Assembly: GCF_002087295.1 (NCBI RefSeq)
Contig: NZ_MWVI01000065.1
Coordinates: 100,860 to 164,859 of the forward strand
Direction: 5' to 3'
Origin: Vreelandella lionensis
GTDB taxonomy: Bacteria > Pseudomonadota > Gammaproteobacteria > Pseudomonadales > Halomonadaceae
Length of the DNA: 64,000 bases
The position numbers and the translations under genes were made by a program. Each line of letters opens with the position of its first letter. The stretch's first letter is position 1. Of this stretch, positions 1 to 10,313 are shown in pieces. The notes below the pieces were generated by a model that worked only from the letters and a program-made list of their open reading frames with translations, did not search any database and was not told the DNA's origin.

Positions 1-77
1 TTATGGAGCATTTTCTAGCCACCGACGCAGAGTCCTAGTAGGGGCTGTACCGTGCCGGTGGCTAAAAACTTAACGAG

Positions 78-1128
78 TTAGCTGCTACTGGCACCACCGA
101 CAATGCCACTTCTTAAGCCGTTTTCCTGACCGGAGCGGCTTTTTAGATGATGGGATACGGTGTCTTCTGGGGAGCCTGCCATTTCACGGAACATCCCCAT
201 GGAACCCAGCAGAGCAGAAGACTCGTAAGGCACGAACACTCGCTCGCCGTCTTTCGCCATGGTGGGCAGCACTTTGATATAACTTTGGCCAAGCAGGTAA
301 CCCACCACCGTGCGCTTGTTCTCCTCGCTATCGCCGATAGCGCTAAGCACCAGCTTGATGGATTCTTGCTCACCTTGGGCGCGTAGAATGGCGGACTCTT
401 TATCGCCCTGAGCGTTTAAGATGGAGGATTCACGCTGGCCTTGGGCCATGGCAATGGCGGCCGATTTTTCACCCTCGGCTTCGGTCACCGTGGCGCGCCG
501 TTTCCGCTCGGCGGCCATTTGCAGGCGCATGGCCGACTCGACCTCTTCCGGCATGGCGATATCCTGCACTTCCACCCGGGAGATTTTCACACCCCATTTA
601 GAAGCTGGCTCTTCCATCGCCGCCTGAATCTCGTTGTTGACCTCTGCACGAGACTCAAACAGTTTATCCAGCTCCATTTTACCCACCACCGAGCGCAGCG
701 TGGTTTTCGCTAATACCTCAACGGCTTGGCTCATGTTCTCGACTTCATAGACCGCCCGCTTGGGGTCGATGATCTGGTAATACAGCGCGCCGTTGATGCG
801 CACCGTGACGTTATCCGTGGTCACCACGGGCTGGCCGGGGAAATCCATCACCGTTTCGCGGCGGTCGATGCGGGTCTCATCGGTGGTGATGGCCGTGTAC
901 TCCTCGCCCATTTTGCGATAGCGCAGCATGGTGATGGCGCGGGGCTGTTCGATAAACGGAATGATGATGTTAAATACCGCTCTCTAACACGCGGTGAAAA
1001 GAGCCGAGGCGTTCAATCACCATCACTTCCGACTGGCGAACGATAACCAAGCCTTTCGAGATAATCAAAATGCCAATGATGACAATAATCAGGCTAATCA
1101 ATAGGCCGGGGCTAATCGGTAAATCCAT
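78..1128 (-). CDS. SPFH/Band-7 (stomatin, QmcA-like) membrane protein, one frameshift
   Basis: Members of this family form large membrane-anchored assemblies that organise membrane domains and restrain membrane proteases. The N-terminal hydrophobic segment (about residues 8-26, start at 1128) lies in one frame and ends prematurely near 975. The rest, from LRYRKMGEEY onward, lies in the next frame and contains the Band-7 core and the Ala/Glu/Gln-rich coiled coil with repeated AQG(D/E)KES units. Removing one T near 975 rejoins the frames into a protein of about 350 residues, the usual length. The start is two bases beyond the stop of the upstream nfeD-like gene, the standard NfeD-SPFH operon pairing (as in E. 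coli ybbJ-qmcA). The break is probably a sequencing indel. Confidence 0.88.
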
Positions 1129-1129
1129 T

Positions 1130-1624
1130 TTAAAACTCCTTGGTGTTGGGCGTATTGCGTTCACTATCGAGTGTTTCAGGTGATGATACATTCACCAAAG
1201 CGGTCGTACCTTCAAAGTGTTTGAACACGACCTGAGTGCCTTCGGGCAGCTCTGTTTGGCCACTTTCAAGCACACGCAAACGGTAGAAATCGCCGTTCAC
1301 TTTAATCCCTGTGGCATTGTCGTAATCTCTCAGCAGCGTGGTATAGCGGTTGCCTTTTTCTACGCCGGTACCAGTGGTGCCGTAGGCAACCCCTTTGGGA
1401 GAGAAGCGTGGCCGAATCACCATCACGCCTAACGGCACCAGCACTCCCGCAAAGATGCCCATGCTGAGCAACTGCCAGGGTAGCGATAGCCCCAATGCCG
1501 TGACGGCAGCGGTGAGCGCCGCCGCGATGCCGAGCGCCAACAGCACCATCGCGCCAGAGGTCAGTTCGGCTAGGCTCAACAGCAAGGCGAGCACCAGCCA
1601 GCTGTAAGCAGGGTTCCAATCCAT
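1130..1624 (-). CDS. NfeD-family membrane protein
   Basis: A protein of 164 residues with two or three hydrophobic helices between about residues 8 and 70, followed by a soluble domain (about 75-150) that resembles the NfeD OB-fold, including the segment beginning GTTGTGVEKG. NfeD proteins partner with SPFH proteins in membranes. The gene ends where the SPFH gene begins, so the two are almost certainly co-transcribed and translationally coupled. The reading frame is intact. Confidence 0.85.
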   Translation of the reverse strand: MDWNPAYSWLVLALLLSLAELTSGAMVLLALGIAAALTAAVTALGLSLPWQLLSMGIFAGVLVPLGVMVIRPRFSPKGVAYGTTGTGVEKGNRYTTLLRDYDNATGIKVNGDFYRLRVLESGQTELPEGTQVVFKHFEGTTALVNVSSPETLDSERNTPNTKEF

Positions 1625-1746
1625 ATGTACTCCATGGCTAGCGACGAAGGATGTTTACCAGAGTAACGCACTTAGCCCACCTTGACCTGCGGGCAGCCTG
1701 TAGGTTTTAAACTTTAATTACCTATCTCGCCGATAAGAGTGCTGCC

Positions 1747-1948
1747 ATGCCGACCTACATTGGCGTCCCTGATGTGGATTTCGCGCAAGGCATGATTCCC
1801 CATCACGAAGGTGCCATCGCCATGGCAGGAAATTGTGCTGGAGCACGGCGAAGATGACGAGATTCGTCAACTGACCAAGAGCATTATCGCCGCTCAAGAG
1901 AGTGAAATTGCTTTTTTGAAAGCGTGGTTGCAGCGTCACGGCTATTAA
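1747..1948 (+). pseudogene. DUF305 (CopM-like) fragment, frameshifted
   Basis: The plus-strand reading gives the diagnostic DUF305 segment DFAQGMIPHHEGAIAMA. After a one-base shift near 1830 it gives IVLEHGEDDEIRQLTKSIIAAQ and a stop at 1946-1948. DUF305 proteins are His/Met-rich ferritin-like helical bundles, often periplasmic and linked to metal handling. Here there is no signal peptide, and the frame upstream is closed by a stop at 1708, so only the C-terminal half of the domain remains. The flanking stretch 1625-2033 holds nothing else recognisable. Confidence 0.6.
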
Positions 1949-2033
1949 GCCTGTCTGGCTCTCTGATCACTACACCCTTCCCGAATGAGTGATATTCTGC
2001 CCGCTTAAACAGCAGGTGATGAGGGAGAGCCGC

Positions 2034-2748
2034 GTGTCGGGTGTGATTTATTGGTTGGATATGGCGGGGTGATTGTGTTTGCCCTGTCGGGCGTGATTTT
2101 GGCCTGCCGCTCGCGGATGGACCCGTTCGGTATGCTGGTGCTGGCGGCGGTGACGGGCATTGGGGGCGGTACGCTGCGCGATTTGGTGCTGGGCGTTAGG
2201 CCGGTGTTCTGGGTGACCGACCCGACCTATCTCTGGGTGATCTTGGCCACGGTGGGCGTGTCGCTGGTGGGGTTTCACTACATCACCGGCTGTCTCGGGG
2301 CTTTTTGCCGGTGGCGGATGCCTTTGGGCTGGCGCTCTTTACCGTGATCGGCACGCATAAAGCGCTGCTGCTGGGTACCTCTGGCGTGGTGGCGGTACTC
2401 ATGGGCATGATGACCGGCGTGGCGGGCGGCATGATTCGTGATGTTCTAGCCCGGCGGGTGCCGATGGTGCTGCGCGAAGAGATTTATGCCACTGCTGCCA
2501 TGGCGGGCGGGATTGTATATGTCGCGCTGCACGGGCTCGAGGTGCCGCTGACATTCGCCATTGCCGCCTCATTGAGCGTGACGCTAGGCCTGCGCTTAGC
2601 GGCGATTCATTGGCACTTAGCATTGCCTGTGTTTGCCTGGGTAACGGTACCGCCTAAAACCCAGGATGAAGCCGCCGCACCCCTGTCCACTCCGCAAAAA
2701 GCCAAAGAGCGCGTGCGTATGATTCGTCGAGAGCGCACGCGCCGCTAA
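2034..2748 (+). CDS. TRIC-family (UPF0126, YicG-like) cation channel protein, two frameshifts
   Basis: The GTG start at 2034 follows a GAGGGAGAG Shine-Dalgarno. The product reads [12 protein letters not shown], then VIVFALSG after a missing G near 2068, then [10 protein letters not shown] after a missing C near 2293. The two tandem three-helix repeats each carry a glycine-rich signature (GIGGGTLRD and GVAGGMIRD), which is diagnostic of the bacterial TRIC fold, a trimeric potassium-permeable channel. About 238 residues are expected after repair, slightly long because of a charged tail. The stop overlaps the end of the convergent gene by three bases. Confidence 0.82.
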
Positions 2749-5696
2749 GGCCTTGGAAAACGCTGGGCTTCTCGCCAGCGGTCAAACCAGCGCTTGGGCT
2801 GGAGTACTCGCAGGGCCGGTTCGCTGTCATTCAGCTCCCCGCGCCGAGGCCCACGGCACCCAGCCGCGCATAACGCGCGCCGTTGGCTTTGCCGTCGGCT
2901 AGGGTCATATCGGAAAGCAGTAGCAGCGGCCCGCCTGTGAGCGTGAGGTCATGCAGGCGTATTTGCTCGTCGCTCACTGTGAGTAGGGCATGACCGTTGA
3001 TGTTAGGCACGTTAAAAAGCCTCCCCAGCCAGTCACTCTCCCGGGCACGGGCGAGAAATAGCCGAGCCAGTAGCCCAGTATCGCTCATGCCTAACCGTAG
3101 CTGGCTGGTGAGCTGTATCGGATCATCCCAGTTGAGTTGGGCTTCTTCCATGGTGAGCTGCACCCACCAGCCCGCATCCTGAGTGCCGTCGTCGCTTCGG
3201 CGAAAGACGTTTTCCAGGCGCAGGTAGGAGTCATTGGCGACAAAACGGCGCGTTTCGATATCGACCTCGGTGAGCTGTAGGTGCAGTGTCACGTCTCCCC
3301 TCAGGCGCTGCTCCAGTAGCGCCATCTCGGTTTCGAAAGCGCGCAGCGTGATATCACCTTGGGCGCGCAGCCCCTCTAGCAGCCATTCGCTGGTTAGGCT
3401 GGCACTGCCGGAGAGTAGCTCAACCCCTGCATCTTCTGGTAAATAGCGGTTGTAGCGGGCAATGTCCGGCACCTCGGTAATTGGCAGCGCAACTCGGGTG
3501 GTGAAGTGTTCTGGAACGGGTGAGTCCAGCACGTCACTAAAGCGGTCGGTTTGGGTGGTGAGCGCAAAGTGGCGGCCTTCCAAATGCGGGCGGTCATCAT
3601 CTTGCCGCCGTAGGGCAAATTGTGGAATCCCCAGCGAAAGCTGTGCCTGCTCGGGGCTATCTAACTGGGCGGTCAGCTCGCCGCGCCCGGTGGCCAAGTA
3701 GTCGAGAAACGTCACTTCCAACTGGTTAGCATTGACCCGCAGCCGCGTAGGGGCTTGCAGCGTGTCATCAATAAACGCGCCTTGCAGAAAGAGCTGGCCG
3801 TTGCCGGAAAGCGATACGCCGTGAGCATCCGGTAAAAACGTGTTGAGAAACCCCAGCCGCTGCACGCTGCCCTCTATCGTGAACTGCCCGCTTGGGGTGC
3901 CGTTTTGGCGCTGAAACCGACCGTCACGCAGCACCAGCGTGCTCTCCAGCGCTTCGCCGGGATGCTGCGGGTCGGCCACCTGCCAGCTTAACCCCGAGCC
4001 GCTGATGTCCAGCGCTGTGCCATCCAGCGCCGCTTGGTTGATGGCCAGCGCAAGCTGCGTATCGCTCACCAACGTGCCGCTTTGCTCGCTTCGTTGCCAG
4101 TCGGTGGTCAGCGCGTTGCCAGCCAGATAAAGCTCCCCGCTCAGTTGCTCGGTCGTAAAGCGTAGCTGCCCGTGGCTGGTGGCCGAGCCGCTGTTTAACG
4201 TTAGCGGAGAAGGGCGGGGCAACACCGCTGCAAGGTAGGGTTGTAGCGCTTGGATATTGGGCAGCGTTGCTTCTTTCCAGCTCAGTTGCGCCGTGGCGCT
4301 TTGTTGTGCCTGTTCGCGGTCGAGGGGGCTTTGTGCGGCTAGCGTTAGCGCTGCGTTCGCCAGTAAGGCTCGCTCCTGATGGCGCAGCGTGGCGTCTGAG
4401 AAGGCCAGCGTTGCCGCTACTTGCTCATCGGGGGAGAGCGTCGCGTCGAGCGTACCGCTGCCTTGCGCGGTGAATTCAAGCAGCTCTGCGCCTAGCGTGG
4501 GGGCTTGAACGGTTAGCGATGCTTCATAAGGACGCGCATCCCGAAGCGTCGCGCTGGCGGCGATACTCCCCTGGCCGGATAGCCGAATCCCTTGGCCATC
4601 GAAGGCCGTTGCGAGATAGCGGTCGAACATGTCGAGTCGCGTCACCTCGCCCGATAGCTCAAGTGAGGCGCTAGTGGGCAAGTCGAGCTGATCCAGCCGC
4701 TGGTTGGGGATGTGTGTAGAAAGAGCGAGCCGTGTGTTTGTAGCGTAGGGGTACGTGTCGGCTAGCGTGACGTCCTCCAACTGAGTAGCGAAGCGCAGTT
4801 GCCCGTCCTCCACGGCGAGCCTGACGCGCCCCTGGCCCGTGGCGGTATGCGGCGGCGGTGTGTCATCTGCTACCAGCCAGCGGCGCGTGTTGTCGGTTCC
4901 TTTCAAGCGCTGCTCATCGAGAGAGAGCGCAAGCACTGGGGCTGCTAATGTGAGCTCGCTGTCCGGCTGTAGTTGGCCCTCGGCAAGCGCAAGCTCACCT
5001 TCCAATACGCCGCTGCCTGCTAGGCTCAACCAGGGCAGCGCTTCTAGGTAGGGCATGAACACATCCCAAGCGTCGGCTTGAGCCGTGATGGCAAGCTGGG
5101 CGGTGAGGGCGTCGAGCAGCGCCTCCGTCAGCGCATCGTTACTTTGCTGGGTGGAAAGTGAGTCCAGTGACGCCGTACTGCGTAGCTGAATATCCTGCAC
5201 CAGCGTGGTTTGATCGCTCAAGCGAACGAGGCGGCCTTGGGTAATGTCCAAACCTACATAAGGCACGCTGAGGGTCTCTTGGCTGAATTGGGTATCCTCG
5301 ACCTTCAGCTGGCCCTCTGCTTCCAGCGCAACATCCCCTACGGTGAAACGACGAATACCGTTGGCATCCAGCGCTTTTATATGTAACTCGCCGCGCAACA
5401 GGGCGAGCAGCGACAGCGAGAGCGTGGCTTGCCGGGCTTCTACGGTGATGGGCAGAGCATCGTCTTCCCGGGCAAGGTAGAGATTTTCCACCTCCCAACG
5501 TCCTGGGTGGAGGCTCTGGGCGCTTGGACCAGCGCACTTCGACGCCCTCAATGGACGATAGCTGTTGGGGAAGCCACTGGCTGTTGAGTAGCCAGTAGCT
5601 GCCCAGCAGCCAAATAAAGGCCAGTGCTAGCCCGCCAAACAGCAGGGCGGCTAGCGGTCGAAAACGGCGGTTAGTAGAGGGCGTGTCACTCGTCAT
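2745..5696 (-). CDS. Large YdbH/AsmA-like envelope protein, two frameshifts
   Basis: It starts [20 protein letters not shown] with one transmembrane anchor at about residues 16-36, followed by some 900 residues of beta-rich sequence without cysteine clusters. This is the architecture of YdbH/AsmA/TamB-type bridge proteins that span the periplasm and are implicated in lipid transport to the outer membrane. The N-terminal anchor is in a different frame from the body (break near 5520). At the far end a missing G near 2840 hides a 30-residue tail ending [10 protein letters not shown], with a stop at 2745-2747. The family assignment rests on overall shape and composition, so YdbH is the best guess and not proven. 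Confidence 0.6.
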
Positions 5697-5803
5697 ACGG
5701 GCTTCCTAGCAGATGACTCCTGTTGGCGCGTGTTTTATGGCATTATGCGCGTCGTGGAGCAGTTATGGGTTTTCGATTTCAACGCTAGGCAGGCAGCAAA
5801 GCC

Positions 5804-6446
5804 ATGTTCAAGGATTTTTACGCGCAGCGCGGAGAGTATTCACAATCCGGATGCGCGGCGTTTTTGTGTGCCCGGCGACCTGCTATTTACGCTGGTACTA
5901 GTGAAATTCGGGCTGTCGCGGCAAATGGAATTTCGCTTCACCAATATGGTGGGTGCTGATACACCGCTCAAGTTTAGTGAAGCCGATAATGGCGAGATCC
6001 ATGTCAGTGATGATAGTGGAAAGTGCTATTTACAGGTGGTGCGCAGCGGCGACATGACGCGTGATAAGACGGTGGTAGAGGGGTTTGCCCGCTGCTATGT
6101 AGCATTTTCAGGTAAGAATTTTCCCCACTACCTCAAGCCGCTGATGGAGCAGCATGGGGTGATGTTTAACCCTAAACGCCCGCTGGTGATCTACGATAGC
6201 ATGGGCTTTTGCCTGGAGCGTTTAGACGGCTTCTCACCTAATCTGGCGCTGACGGAATCTTCACTGGACGTGCAGGGTAAACGTGCAGATGCGCTGCTGG
6301 AATTTTCCATTGAGTCAGCCGGTGAAGCGGTTGGGTGTAGGCTCTAAGAACTCGTCGTCAGCGGGCTATGCGACTACGACGCTACCGAAATGGCGGCCAT
6401 TGTCGACGAATTTTACCGTTTGAAAGCCGCCTACGAAGCCGCCTAG
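5804..6446 (+). CDS. Conserved hypothetical protein, frameshift and in-frame stop
   Basis: The likely start is ATG 5804 (MFKDFYA). One base is missing near 5823, after which the frame runs SAESIHNPDARRFCVPGDLL and stays open to an in-frame TAA at 6345-6347. The same frame continues convincingly after the stop (ELVVSGLCDYDATEMAAIV) to TAG at 6444, giving a soluble protein of about 213 residues. I do not recognise the family. It has no signal peptide or transmembrane segment and is moderately rich in Phe and Cys. It lies alone between the convergent envelope gene and the TRAP operon. Confidence 0.5.
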
Positions 6447-6540
6447 GGGAGCGGATCGCTCTGCGCTGCGTTAGCGCAATGGCGGGTGCCCTTAACGCAA
6501 CCGCTAGGGGATTCTCAAAGCCGACTAATTAAAAAACACC

Positions 6541-6562
6541 CAAAGCGCCGCACGGCGCTTTG
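6541..6562. terminator. GC-rich hairpin before the TRAP operon
   Basis: A perfect 10-bp stem (CAAAGCGCCG paired with CGGCGCTTTG) with a two-base loop sits 20 bp before the binding-protein start. An A-run precedes it on the plus strand, so the U-tract needed for intrinsic termination exists only for minus-strand transcripts. On the plus strand it is more likely a 5' structural element. Confidence 0.35.
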
Positions 6563-6582
6563 GCTGGACAACGAGGCTTTGC

Positions 6583-7569
6583 ATGAACCGAATGAAAACG
6601 CTGACGCTTGCCTGCGCCGCAGCCGCCTTGGCGGTCTCCTCCGTTAGCGCCCAGGCGCGTGACTTCCGTTTAGGGCTGATTACCCCCGCCCAGCATCTGT
6701 GGTCCACCGAAGCCGAAGCGTTTGCGCAGACGCTAAATGAGCGCTCAGGCGGCGAGCATAGCGTGAGCGTGTTTCCTGCTCAGCAACTAGGTAACGAAGC
6801 GCAAATGGTGCAGCAGCTGCAAACCGGCGCGCTGGACATGGCCTTTCTAACCATTGCCGAAATCTCCAATCGCATTCCTGATTTTGGCGCGCTCTACGCC
6901 CCGTATCTGGTGGACGACGTCAACCACGCGGCGCGCCTGTTGCGCTCAGATGCGGCCGGTGAACTACTCGACTTGATGCCGGAAGGCGTTGGTCTCGTTG
7001 GGGCAGGTTATGGCATGGTGGGTATGCGCCAAGTATTGAGCCGTAGCCCCATTGAAAGCGCTGAAGATTTGCAGGGCCAGCGGCTGCGTATTACGCCCTT
7101 CGAGCCGATCCGCGACTTCTACACCGCCACCGGCGCTGCCCCTGCACCCATGCCTTTGTTGGAAGTGTACGATGCCCTCGCCAATGGGCAGGTTGATGCC
7201 ATTGATATGGATTTCGACTCGATTCTGATTTTGAAATTCTACGAGCAGGCGAACAACCTGCTGATCTCCAACCATATGATGTTCCCGATGGTGGGGGTGG
7301 TGTCTGGGCGCGTCTGGCGCGAGCTCTCTGAAGAAGACCGCGAGCTGATTGATACCGCCATGTCCGAACACCTGGAGAATGTATTGACAGGTTTTGAGGA
7401 GATGGATGCCGCTCAGGAAGAGGAAATTCGCGGGTTGGACATCAATATTGTCGAAGCCGATGCCGAGTTCTTCTCTGAGGCGATTGCCGAGTGGGAAAGT
7501 ATTTGGGCACCGAAAGCCCCTATGTTGGAAACCCTGCGCGCCGAGGCTGACCGCCTGCGCGACGAGTAA
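6583..7569 (+). CDS. TRAP transporter substrate-binding protein (DctP family)
   Basis: This is a periplasmic receptor of 328 residues that hands a (usually carboxylate) solute to the membrane subunits encoded next. A signal peptide covers about residues 1-25 (MNRMKT, hydrophobic core, cleavage after SVSAQA). The body has the DctP hallmarks: a GGEHSVSVFPAQQLGNEAQ segment and the LQGQRLRITP region, where an arginine normally pairs with the substrate carboxylate. The substrate cannot be read from sequence. It is the first gene of the TRAP operon, and the reading frame is intact. Confidence 0.9.
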   Translation: MNRMKTLTLACAAAALAVSSVSAQARDFRLGLITPAQHLWSTEAEAFAQTLNERSGGEHSVSVFPAQQLGNEAQMVQQLQTGALDMAFLTIAEISNRIPDFGALYAPYLVDDVNHAARLLRSDAAGELLDLMPEGVGLVGAGYGMVGMRQVLSRSPIESAEDLQGQRLRITPFEPIRDFYTATGAAPAPMPLLEVYDALANGQVDAIDMDFDSILILKFYEQANNLLISNHMMFPMVGVVSGRVWRELSEEDRELIDTAMSEHLENVLTGFEEMDAAQEEEIRGLDINIVEADAEFFSEAIAEWESIWAPKAPMLETLRAEADRLRDE

Positions 7570-7612
7570 TCCTTAACGTAAAAAAAGCCGTTGATAAAGG
7601 CCTTTAATCATC

Positions 7613-8148
7613 ATGTTGCAACGCCTTTCCAAAGGGCTTGCCCGTTGTGAAGAGATCACCGCCGCTGCCTTGGCAGCGGCGGTGACGTGTTTAATTCTCA
7701 CAAATATCGCCTTTCGCGCGCTGGGCAGCCCGCTTTACTGGGTCATGAACTGGCGATTTACGCCATGATCTGGATGACGTTCTTGATTGCTGGGGCGGTG
7801 TTGAAACGCCGCCCGGGCATCGCGGTGACACTGGTGAGCGACCTGCTGCCGCCAACGGGTAGAAAGCTGGTCGGCGTGGCGGTGGATGCCATGGTGCTTC
7901 TGTTTGCCCTGCTGCTGGTATGGCTCTGCTGGCGTTGGTACCAGCCGCTGACGCTGGCCCAAACCGGCTTCGATACCCGGGCGTTTCAGGGGCAAACGTT
8001 CAATTTTATCTATGCGGAAAGCACCTCCACCCTGGGCATTAAAAAGTTCTGGGCGTGGCTGATTGTGCCCTGGTTTGCGCTCTCGCTGAGCCTGCACAGC
8101 GTGGCGAACCTGACGCAATCGCTAATGGCATTAAGGGGGCGGGTATGA
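7613..8148 (+). CDS. TRAP transporter small membrane subunit (DctQ family), one frameshift
   Basis: The DctQ start is ATG 7613 (MLQRLSKGLARCEEIT). One A is missing near 7745, between YWV and NELAIYAMIWMTF. The repaired protein of about 178 residues has four membrane helices, with the family pattern ELAIYAMIWMTFLIAGAVLKRR at the second. DctQ stabilises the large subunit and contacts the binding protein. The stop overlaps the DctM start (ATGA), indicating translational coupling. Confidence 0.85.
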
Positions 8149-9410
8149 CGGTCGCGGTGTTCTTGCTGCTGCTACTGGGAGCGGTGCCTATTGCGCTAGT
8201 GCTGGCGCTTACGGCGATGTGGTATATCCAGGCCTCTGGCAATACGGTGCTGTTTGATTCCTACCCGCAGCAGCTGTTTAGCGCCATTGAAAGCTACGGC
8301 CTACTGGCGATTCCGCTATTTATGCTGGCCGGGGAGTTGATGAACGAGGGCGGGCTGACCAAGCGCTTGATTGCCCTGGCGCGGATTCTGGTGGGAGGCT
8401 TTCGCGGTGGCTTGGCTTATATCAACCTAGTCGCCAATATGATGATGGCGGCGATTATTGGCTCGGCGGCCTCGCAAATCGCCATTATGTCCCGCGCTAT
8501 GGTGCCTGCGATGGAGGAGGAGGGGTACGACACGCCCTACAGCGCGGCGATTACGGCGGCGGGTGGGCTGCTGTCGCCGATTATTCCGCCCTCCATGCTA
8601 TTTGTACTGTTTGGGGTGATGGCCCAAGTACCCATTGCGGAGATGTTTATCGCTGGGCTACTGCCGGGGCTGTTGCTGGGCGCGAGTTTCTTCGTGGTCA
8701 TCGCCCTGGTGGGGCTGGTGCAACAATACCCGAAAGGGCAGTGGCCCAGCCGTCAACAGGCGCTGCACGATGCGCTATGGGGCATGCCCGCGCTGCTGAT
8801 TCCGGTGATTATTATCGGCGGCATTTTGCTTGGCATTGCGACGCCCACGGAGTCGGCGGCGCTGGCCTCGCTGGCGGCGCTGTTAATGGGACGCTTTGTG
8901 TACGGCGATCTGCGTTTGAGTCAGCTTCCTCAGGTGCTCACGCGCACGGCGATTAATGCTGGGCTGGTGATTATGCTGATTGCGGCGGCAGGCGTGTTTG
9001 GCTGGGGAGTGATTTACGAGCAGCTACCGCAAATGGCCGCTGCGTGGATTGCCGCGCTGACCAGCAGCCCGTTTCTGTTTCTGCTGCTGGTGATTGGGGC
9101 GCTGCTGCTAGTGGGAATGGTGATTGATGGGATTGCCGCACTGATTCTGGTGGTGCCTATTTTAATGCCCATCGCTCAAAGCCAGTTTGCGATTAGCCCT
9201 TACCAGTTTGGCGTGGTGGTCTGCCTGACCCTGGTGATGGGGTTACTCACCCCGCCAGTGGGCGCGGGGCTGTTTATCGCTTCCTCCATGACCGGTGCGC
9301 CGCCGCTAAAAATCTTCCGAGCGCTGCTGCCCTTTTTATTGGCGACCCTCGTCACGCTGGTGCTGCTGGCGTGGTTGCCCTGGCTAACCGACGGGTTGGT
9401 TCGGCGTTAG
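8145..9410 (+). CDS. TRAP transporter large membrane subunit (DctM family)
   Basis: This is the sodium-coupled permease of the TRAP system: 421 residues with about 12 membrane helices. ATG 8145 is chosen because it overlaps the upstream dctQ stop by ATGA and gives the family N terminus MTVAVFLLLLLG. Conserved features include LFMLAGELMNEGG near residue 60, the GGLLSPIIPPSMLFVLFG loop near 140-157, and the late segment LLTPPVGAGLFIASSM. The frame is intact. It is the last gene of the operon and converges on the amidoligase block. Confidence 0.92.
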   Translation: MTVAVFLLLLLGAVPIALVLALTAMWYIQASGNTVLFDSYPQQLFSAIESYGLLAIPLFMLAGELMNEGGLTKRLIALARILVGGFRGGLAYINLVANMMMAAIIGSAASQIAIMSRAMVPAMEEEGYDTPYSAAITAAGGLLSPIIPPSMLFVLFGVMAQVPIAEMFIAGLLPGLLLGASFFVVIALVGLVQQYPKGQWPSRQQALHDALWGMPALLIPVIIIGGILLGIATPTESAALASLAALLMGRFVYGDLRLSQLPQVLTRTAINAGLVIMLIAAAGVFGWGVIYEQLPQMAAAWIAALTSSPFLFLLLVIGALLLVGMVIDGIAALILVVPILMPIAQSQFAISPYQFGVVVCLTLVMGLLTPPVGAGLFIASSMTGAPPLKIFRALLPFLLATLVTLVLLAWLPWLTDGLVRR

Positions 9411-9422
9411 AAGCCTAGCGGG

Positions 9423-9450
9423 CAACAGCGTGGCCTAGGCCGCGCTGTTG
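9423..9450. terminator. Palindromic hairpin between convergent operons
   Basis: CAACAGCG at 9423-9430 pairs with CGCTGTTG at 9443-9450, with an inner GGCC/GGCC pairing. It lies 13 bases after the dctM stop and overlaps the last codons of the convergent transglutaminase gene. The U-tract is weak, so it may act together with Rho or as a two-way barrier. Confidence 0.5.
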
Positions 9451-10313
9451 TCTGTCAGCGGCATGACATCTACTTCCACTTCTAGCTGGTGTTCGCCGCC
9501 TCCATTCATTACGCCTTTGAGCGGTGCTACGTCGGCGTAATCTCGGCCCCAGGCCAGCACCGGGTGCTGTTCACCGGCCACTGTGCCGTTGGTCGGGTCT
9601 AGCGCTAGCCAGCCCCACTCTGGAATCCAAGTGGCGAGCCATGCGTGGGACGCATCCGCCCCTATCAACCGTGGCTGTCCGGGCGGTGGCTGAGTTTCTA
9701 GGTAGCCGCTCACATAGCGCGCCGCTAATCCCACCGAGCGCAGGGAGCCAATTGCAAGGTGGGCAAAGTCTTGGCAGACACCACGGCGATTGGCCAGCAC
9801 TTCGCTGAGCGGTGTGGCCAGCGTGGTAAAGCTAGGGTCGTACTCAAAGGTGTCGTAAATCAGTTGATTAAGCGCCAGCGCGGCATCAACCAGCGGGCGG
9901 CCGGGCGTGAAACAGCTGTGGGCGAACTCAGCCAACTCGTCGTTGCGACGAATAAAGGGTGAGTCGAGCCGGTAGAGCTGCATATCGAAGCGGCTATCGT
10001 GACGCAGCTGTTCCGCGACACTTTCCCAAGCGGGGGAGCTGCTAGGTAGCGGCCCCAGCGGATGGGTATTGAGGGGGGTGACCACGGTCACATCCAGGGT
10101 CTGGTGCACCTCTTCCATGGCAAAATAGAGCACCCGGTTGCCGAAAACATCTCGGCGCTCTGCCTGCACCTGGGGCATCGGACTAATGGTGAGCGTTGAT
10201 GCGCCGCACTGCTGGTGCTGTGTCCTGCGTGGCAGCACCCTGGCCTCGCTATGACATAGCGTCACCGGGGCGCTGTAGTGGTAGCGCGTGGGGTGTCGCA
10301 GGGTGTAGTTCAT
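9435..10313 (-). CDS. Transglutaminase-like cysteine peptidase/amidase
   Basis: A 292-residue protein with an N-terminal beta domain (about 1-95) and a transglutaminase-like core. The catalytic triad is visible: C180 in RRGVCQDFAHL, H223 in DASHAWLATW and D239 in ALDPTNG. Stand-alone bacterial relatives in ATP-grasp clusters are predicted to hydrolyse or form amide bonds in peptides. The start overlaps the upstream alpha-E stop (ATGA), so this is the last gene of the minus-strand arm. It is intact. Confidence 0.88.
   Translation of the reverse strand: MNYTLRHPTRYHYSAPVTLCHSEARVLPRRTQHQQCGASTLTISPMPQVQAERRDVFGNRVLYFAMEEVHQTLDVTVVTPLNTHPLGPLPSSSPAWESVAEQLRHDSRFDMQLYRLDSPFIRRNDELAEFAHSCFTPGRPLVDAALALNQLIYDTFEYDPSFTTLATPLSEVLANRRGVCQDFAHLAIGSLRSVGLAARYVSGYLETQPPPGQPRLIGADASHAWLATWIPEWGWLALDPTNGTVAGEQHPVLAWGRDYADVAPLKGVMNGGGEHQLEVEVDVMPLTDNSAA

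Noticed and set aside
16..64. Inverted repeat TAGCCACCG/CGGTGGCTA at the left edge
   Set aside because: The loop is 31 bases and there is no T-run in either direction; it may be a terminator for a gene outside the window but cannot be judged here.
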